Of a DNA stretch of 64,000 nucleotides, positions 62,365-64,000 are shown in pieces. Source of the DNA: Halorussus litoreus (GTDB lineage: Archaea; Halobacteriota; Halobacteria; Halobacteriales; Haladaptataceae); NCBI RefSeq assembly GCF_003382685.1, contig NZ_KZ859505.1:1-64000 (forward strand), given 5' to 3'. A program made the position numbers and the translations under genes. Every line of letters starts with the position of its first letter. The first letter of the stretch is position 1. The notes below the pieces were generated by a model. The model made no database searches. It was not told the origin of the DNA and saw only the letters and a list, made by a program, of their open reading frames with translations.

Positions 62365-62769
62365 ATGGACGAACTCGTCGAGATGGCCCGCGAGGTGCAG
62401 GCCGAGGCTCACGTGCCGTACTCGGACTACCCGGTCGGCGCGGCGCTCCGGACGGCCGACGGTACGGTGTACGTCGGCTGCAACATCGAGAACGCGAACT
62501 ACAGCAACTCGCTCCACGCCGAGGAGGTCGCCATCGCCGAGGCGGTGAAGGAGGGCCACCGGGAGTTCGACGCGCTGGCCGTGAGCTCCGCCGCGCGGGA
62601 CGGGGTAACTCCCTGCGGAATGTGCAGACAGACGCTCTCGGAGTTCTGCGACGAAGATCTGCCGGTCGTGTGTGACGAGGGTGACGGCCCCGACGGCGGT
62701 GTCGAGACGAGCGAGTACACGCTGGGCGAACTGCTCCCTGACACAATCACAGAGGAGATGCTGGACTGA
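62365..62769 (+). CDS. cdd: Cytidine deaminase
   Basis: A 134-aa zinc enzyme: cytidine to uridine plus ammonia. The N-terminal VPYSDYPVGAALRTADG binds substrate. The catalytic motif is NSLHAEEVAI (His51, Glu53), with HAE in place of the CAE usual in short tetrameric enzymes. The other zinc ligands are Cys84 and Cys87 in TPCGMCRQTLSEF. TATA-like GATATTTG is centred 30 nt upstream of the ATG. It lies between the nucleoside transporter and uridine phosphorylase, as expected for pyrimidine nucleoside use, and is flanked by two inverted family A arms. Confidence 0.93.
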   Translation: MDELVEMAREVQAEAHVPYSDYPVGAALRTADGTVYVGCNIENANYSNSLHAEEVAIAEAVKEGHREFDALAVSSAARDGVTPCGMCRQTLSEFCDEDLPVVCDEGDGPDGGVETSEYTLGELLPDTITEEMLD

Positions 62770-62821
62770 CGGATTCGCTTTGCTGTTCTGTAGCTGCAGT
62801 ACGGAGGGGATAGTGTAAATT

Positions 62822-62971
62822 GGAGAAGCTAGCTACTGCTTGAGCCTCGGCGTGACCGCACCGCGACCGCGGACCTCACGCCTCCCCAGCCTCCTCCCTC
62901 GCTCCGCTCGGTCGTCCCTCGCACGCTGGGGCGCGGCGCAAGCGCCGCGCCCAAACGCGCGCCGGGTGGAA
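62822..62971 (-). repeat. Family A right arm flanking cdd
   Basis: Starts AGCTAGCTACTGCTTGAGCC and GCGTGACCGCACC, contains CCTCCCCAGCCTCC and the hairpin GGCGCGGCGC-AA-GCGCCGCGCC, and ends GCGCGCCGGGTGG. It is the reverse complement of 61750-61936 with scattered differences. The remaining bases to 63044 hold nothing else recognisable. Confidence 0.7.
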
Positions 62972-63044
62972 AAGATAGGTCAGCGCACGCCAATATGAAG
63001 TCGAAAGCGACACGCCCTGAACGTCGACTCAGCGTAGCCTCGAC

Positions 63045-63521
63045 TCAGCCGTCGTCCGAAACCTCCGGGAAGCAGTTGAACTCGATGGTGATGGAGTCCA
63101 CCGTCTCGTCAGCGTCGTCGACCGCGACGACGTGGTACTGGCCGTGGAGCGGTCGCTCGCCGAGGTACTGCTCGTAGTAGAGCTGTCCCTCCCCGGTTCG
63201 GGACTTGTTCGCCATCACGTCCGCGTCGCCGGGCGAAACCGGAATCACGTGGGCGAGGTCTCCGGCGGCGTCGTACAGTTCGAGGGCCGCGACGTTCTGG
63301 TCGCGCACCTCCTCGACCGCGAGGGGGACGGCAAATCGCACGTCGTCGTCCTCGACTCTCGCCATCGCGCCGCGGTCGAGCAGGTCGCCGTCGCCGTGTG
63401 CGAGCGCGCCGGACTGGCAGTCTCGCGTCTCAGACCCGCCCGAGCCGGAGCCGCTGCAGCCGGCGAGCCCGGCGATCGCTGTGCAGCCGAGACCTGCGAG
63501 AACCTGTCGTCTGGAGGGCAT
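63045..63521 (-). CDS. Predicted Tat lipoprotein of unknown function
   Basis: A 158-aa protein. The signal SRRQVLAGLGCTAIAGLAGC ends in a lipobox with the lipidated Cys at about residue 22 and a Gly/Ser spacer. The soluble part starts with a Cys-containing segment TRDCQSG and has two-strand motifs (ALELYDAAGDLAHVIPVSP; YHVVAVDDADETVDSITIEFNCF), so Cys residues near both ends of the domain may form a disulfide. Start ATG at 63521, with TATA-like GTTATCAC 27 nt upstream. Family not recognised. Divergent from uridine phosphorylase. Confidence 0.7.
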   Translation of the reverse strand: MPSRRQVLAGLGCTAIAGLAGCSGSGSGGSETRDCQSGALAHGDGDLLDRGAMARVEDDDVRFAVPLAVEEVRDQNVAALELYDAAGDLAHVIPVSPGDADVMANKSRTGEGQLYYEQYLGERPLHGQYHVVAVDDADETVDSITIEFNCFPEVSDDG

Positions 63522-63598
63522 GCCACGCGGTTCTCCCACAGGCGTGATAACTGTTACTCACGTGGACGGAATCCCGTCCTCGCGACGCCTCGACGAAC

Positions 63599-63606
63599 CC
63601 TTTATG
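63599..63606 (+). promoter_or_regulatory. TATA box of the uridine phosphorylase gene
   Basis: CCTTTATG is centred 30 nt before the ATG at 63632. Confidence 0.55.
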
Positions 63607-63631
63607 TCCGGCCACCGAGTAGTCGCGGGGC

Positions 63632-64000
63632 ATGACCGGCGACAGCGAAGATCCGAACGACGACGTGCAGTACCACGTCGAACTCGCGGAAGGCGACGTG
63701 GCCGACGCCGTGCTCCTCCCGGGCAACCCCGAGCGCATCGAGAAGATAACCCAGTTCTGGGACGACAGCGAGGAGACGGCCCACCACCGCGAGTACCGAA
63801 CCGTCACGGGCGAGTACGACGGGACGCCCATCAGCGTGACCTCGACCGGCATCGGCAGTCCCTCCGCAGCCATCGCGGTCGAGGAACTCGCGCGCGTGGG
63901 CGCGAAGACGTTCATACGAGTGGGCTCCTGCGGCGCGATCCAGGCCGACATGGCGGTCGGCGACCTCGTCATCACCACCGGCGGCGTCCGACAGGAGGGC
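63632..64000 (+). CDS. udp: Uridine phosphorylase (5' part, runs off the window)
   Basis: The first 123 codons are visible; the gene continues beyond 64000. YHVELAEGDVADAVLLPGNPERIEKI is the PNP/UDP opening, TGIGSPSAAIAVEELARVGAKTFIRVGSCGAIQ includes the phosphate-binding Arg and the GSCGA loop, and VGDLVITTGGVRQEG follows, as in uridine phosphorylases. Uridine plus phosphate gives uracil and ribose-1-phosphate. It completes the cytidine-uridine catabolic path with cdd and the transporter. The Udp rather than Pnp label is an inference from these motifs and context. Confidence 0.88.
   Translation, partial: MTGDSEDPNDDVQYHVELAEGDVADAVLLPGNPERIEKITQFWDDSEETAHHREYRTVTGEYDGTPISVTSTGIGSPSAAIAVEELARVGAKTFIRVGSCGAIQADMAVGDLVITTGGVRQEG

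Overview
The window is chromosomal DNA of a haloarchaeon (class Halobacteria). The evidence is high GC with very acidic proteins, Tat-type rather than Sec-type export signals, halocyanin-like and catalase-peroxidase genes, a three-antiporter Mrp cluster, an archaeal SRP RNA, an archaeal RNase P protein (Rnp4), and many TATA boxes centred 25-30 nt before start codons (leaderless transcripts). The genus cannot be resolved by eye.

Layout. 0-7.7 kb: a CoxL-like molybdenum hydroxylase, grpE, a CinA C-terminal protein, a PHP-like protein and an acyl-CoA dehydrogenase. 7.7-9.45 kb: an AT-rich island with two convergent exported orphans. 9.45-16 kb: katG with a coupled short leader ORF, a HAD hydrolase, zinc-finger and membrane proteins of unknown role, and an MTH865-like protein. 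16-20.2 kb: a Tat-exported beta-helix protein, a DUF354 protein and a GT2 glycosyltransferase. 20.4-25.5 kb: an M42 aminopeptidase, a membrane-anchored cupredoxin, an SRPBCC protein, a decayed ABC-transporter fragment, a winged-helix regulator and coaBC. 25.7-34.1 kb: a nine-gene Mrp-type Na+/H+ antiporter operon (E-F-G-DUF4040-B-C-D-D-D). 34.1-42.4 kb: purine salvage (Hpt-like PRTase, nucleoside phosphorylase), tRNA-Arg(CCU), tatA, a 1-Cys peroxiredoxin, an HD protein, two GT4 glycosyltransferases, and rnp4-yhbY-mscS. 42.5-47.4 kb: the SRP RNA, small DUF proteins, a cysteine synthase family enzyme, a HAD hydrolase and a CoA-binding protein. 47.5-51.3 kb: a pilB-pilC pair. 51.9-54.9 kb: a DUF5793 protein, a 40-aa membrane microprotein, a phosphohexomutase and a Tat-exported protein with a 12-cysteine tail. 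55.1-64 kb: a nucleoside uptake and catabolism island (two BMP binding proteins, ATPase, two permeases, cytidine deaminase, start of uridine phosphorylase).

How the genes work together. The clearest system is the nucleoside island: uptake by a BMP-type ABC transporter, then Cdd (cytidine to uridine) and Udp (uridine to uracil plus ribose-1-phosphate). The Mrp operon handles Na+/H+ homeostasis. KatG and the 1-Cys peroxiredoxin detoxify peroxide.

Two dispersed repeat families explain most long non-coding stretches. Family A is a long imperfect inverted repeat ending near CGGCGCGYG, with an inner GCTAGCTACTGCTTGAGC motif. It has compact copies at 4.6 and 45.8 kb, a broken copy fused to the ABC fragment at 23.2 kb, and two separated arms that flank cdd at 61.8 and 62.8 kb. 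Family B has copies at 12.7 and 21.5 kb. Other notable items are a perfect 54-bp palindrome abutting tRNA-Arg, a halocin-C8-like precursor architecture at 54.2 kb, and short ORFs that overlap the start codons of katG, rnp4, mrpE and the GT2 gene.
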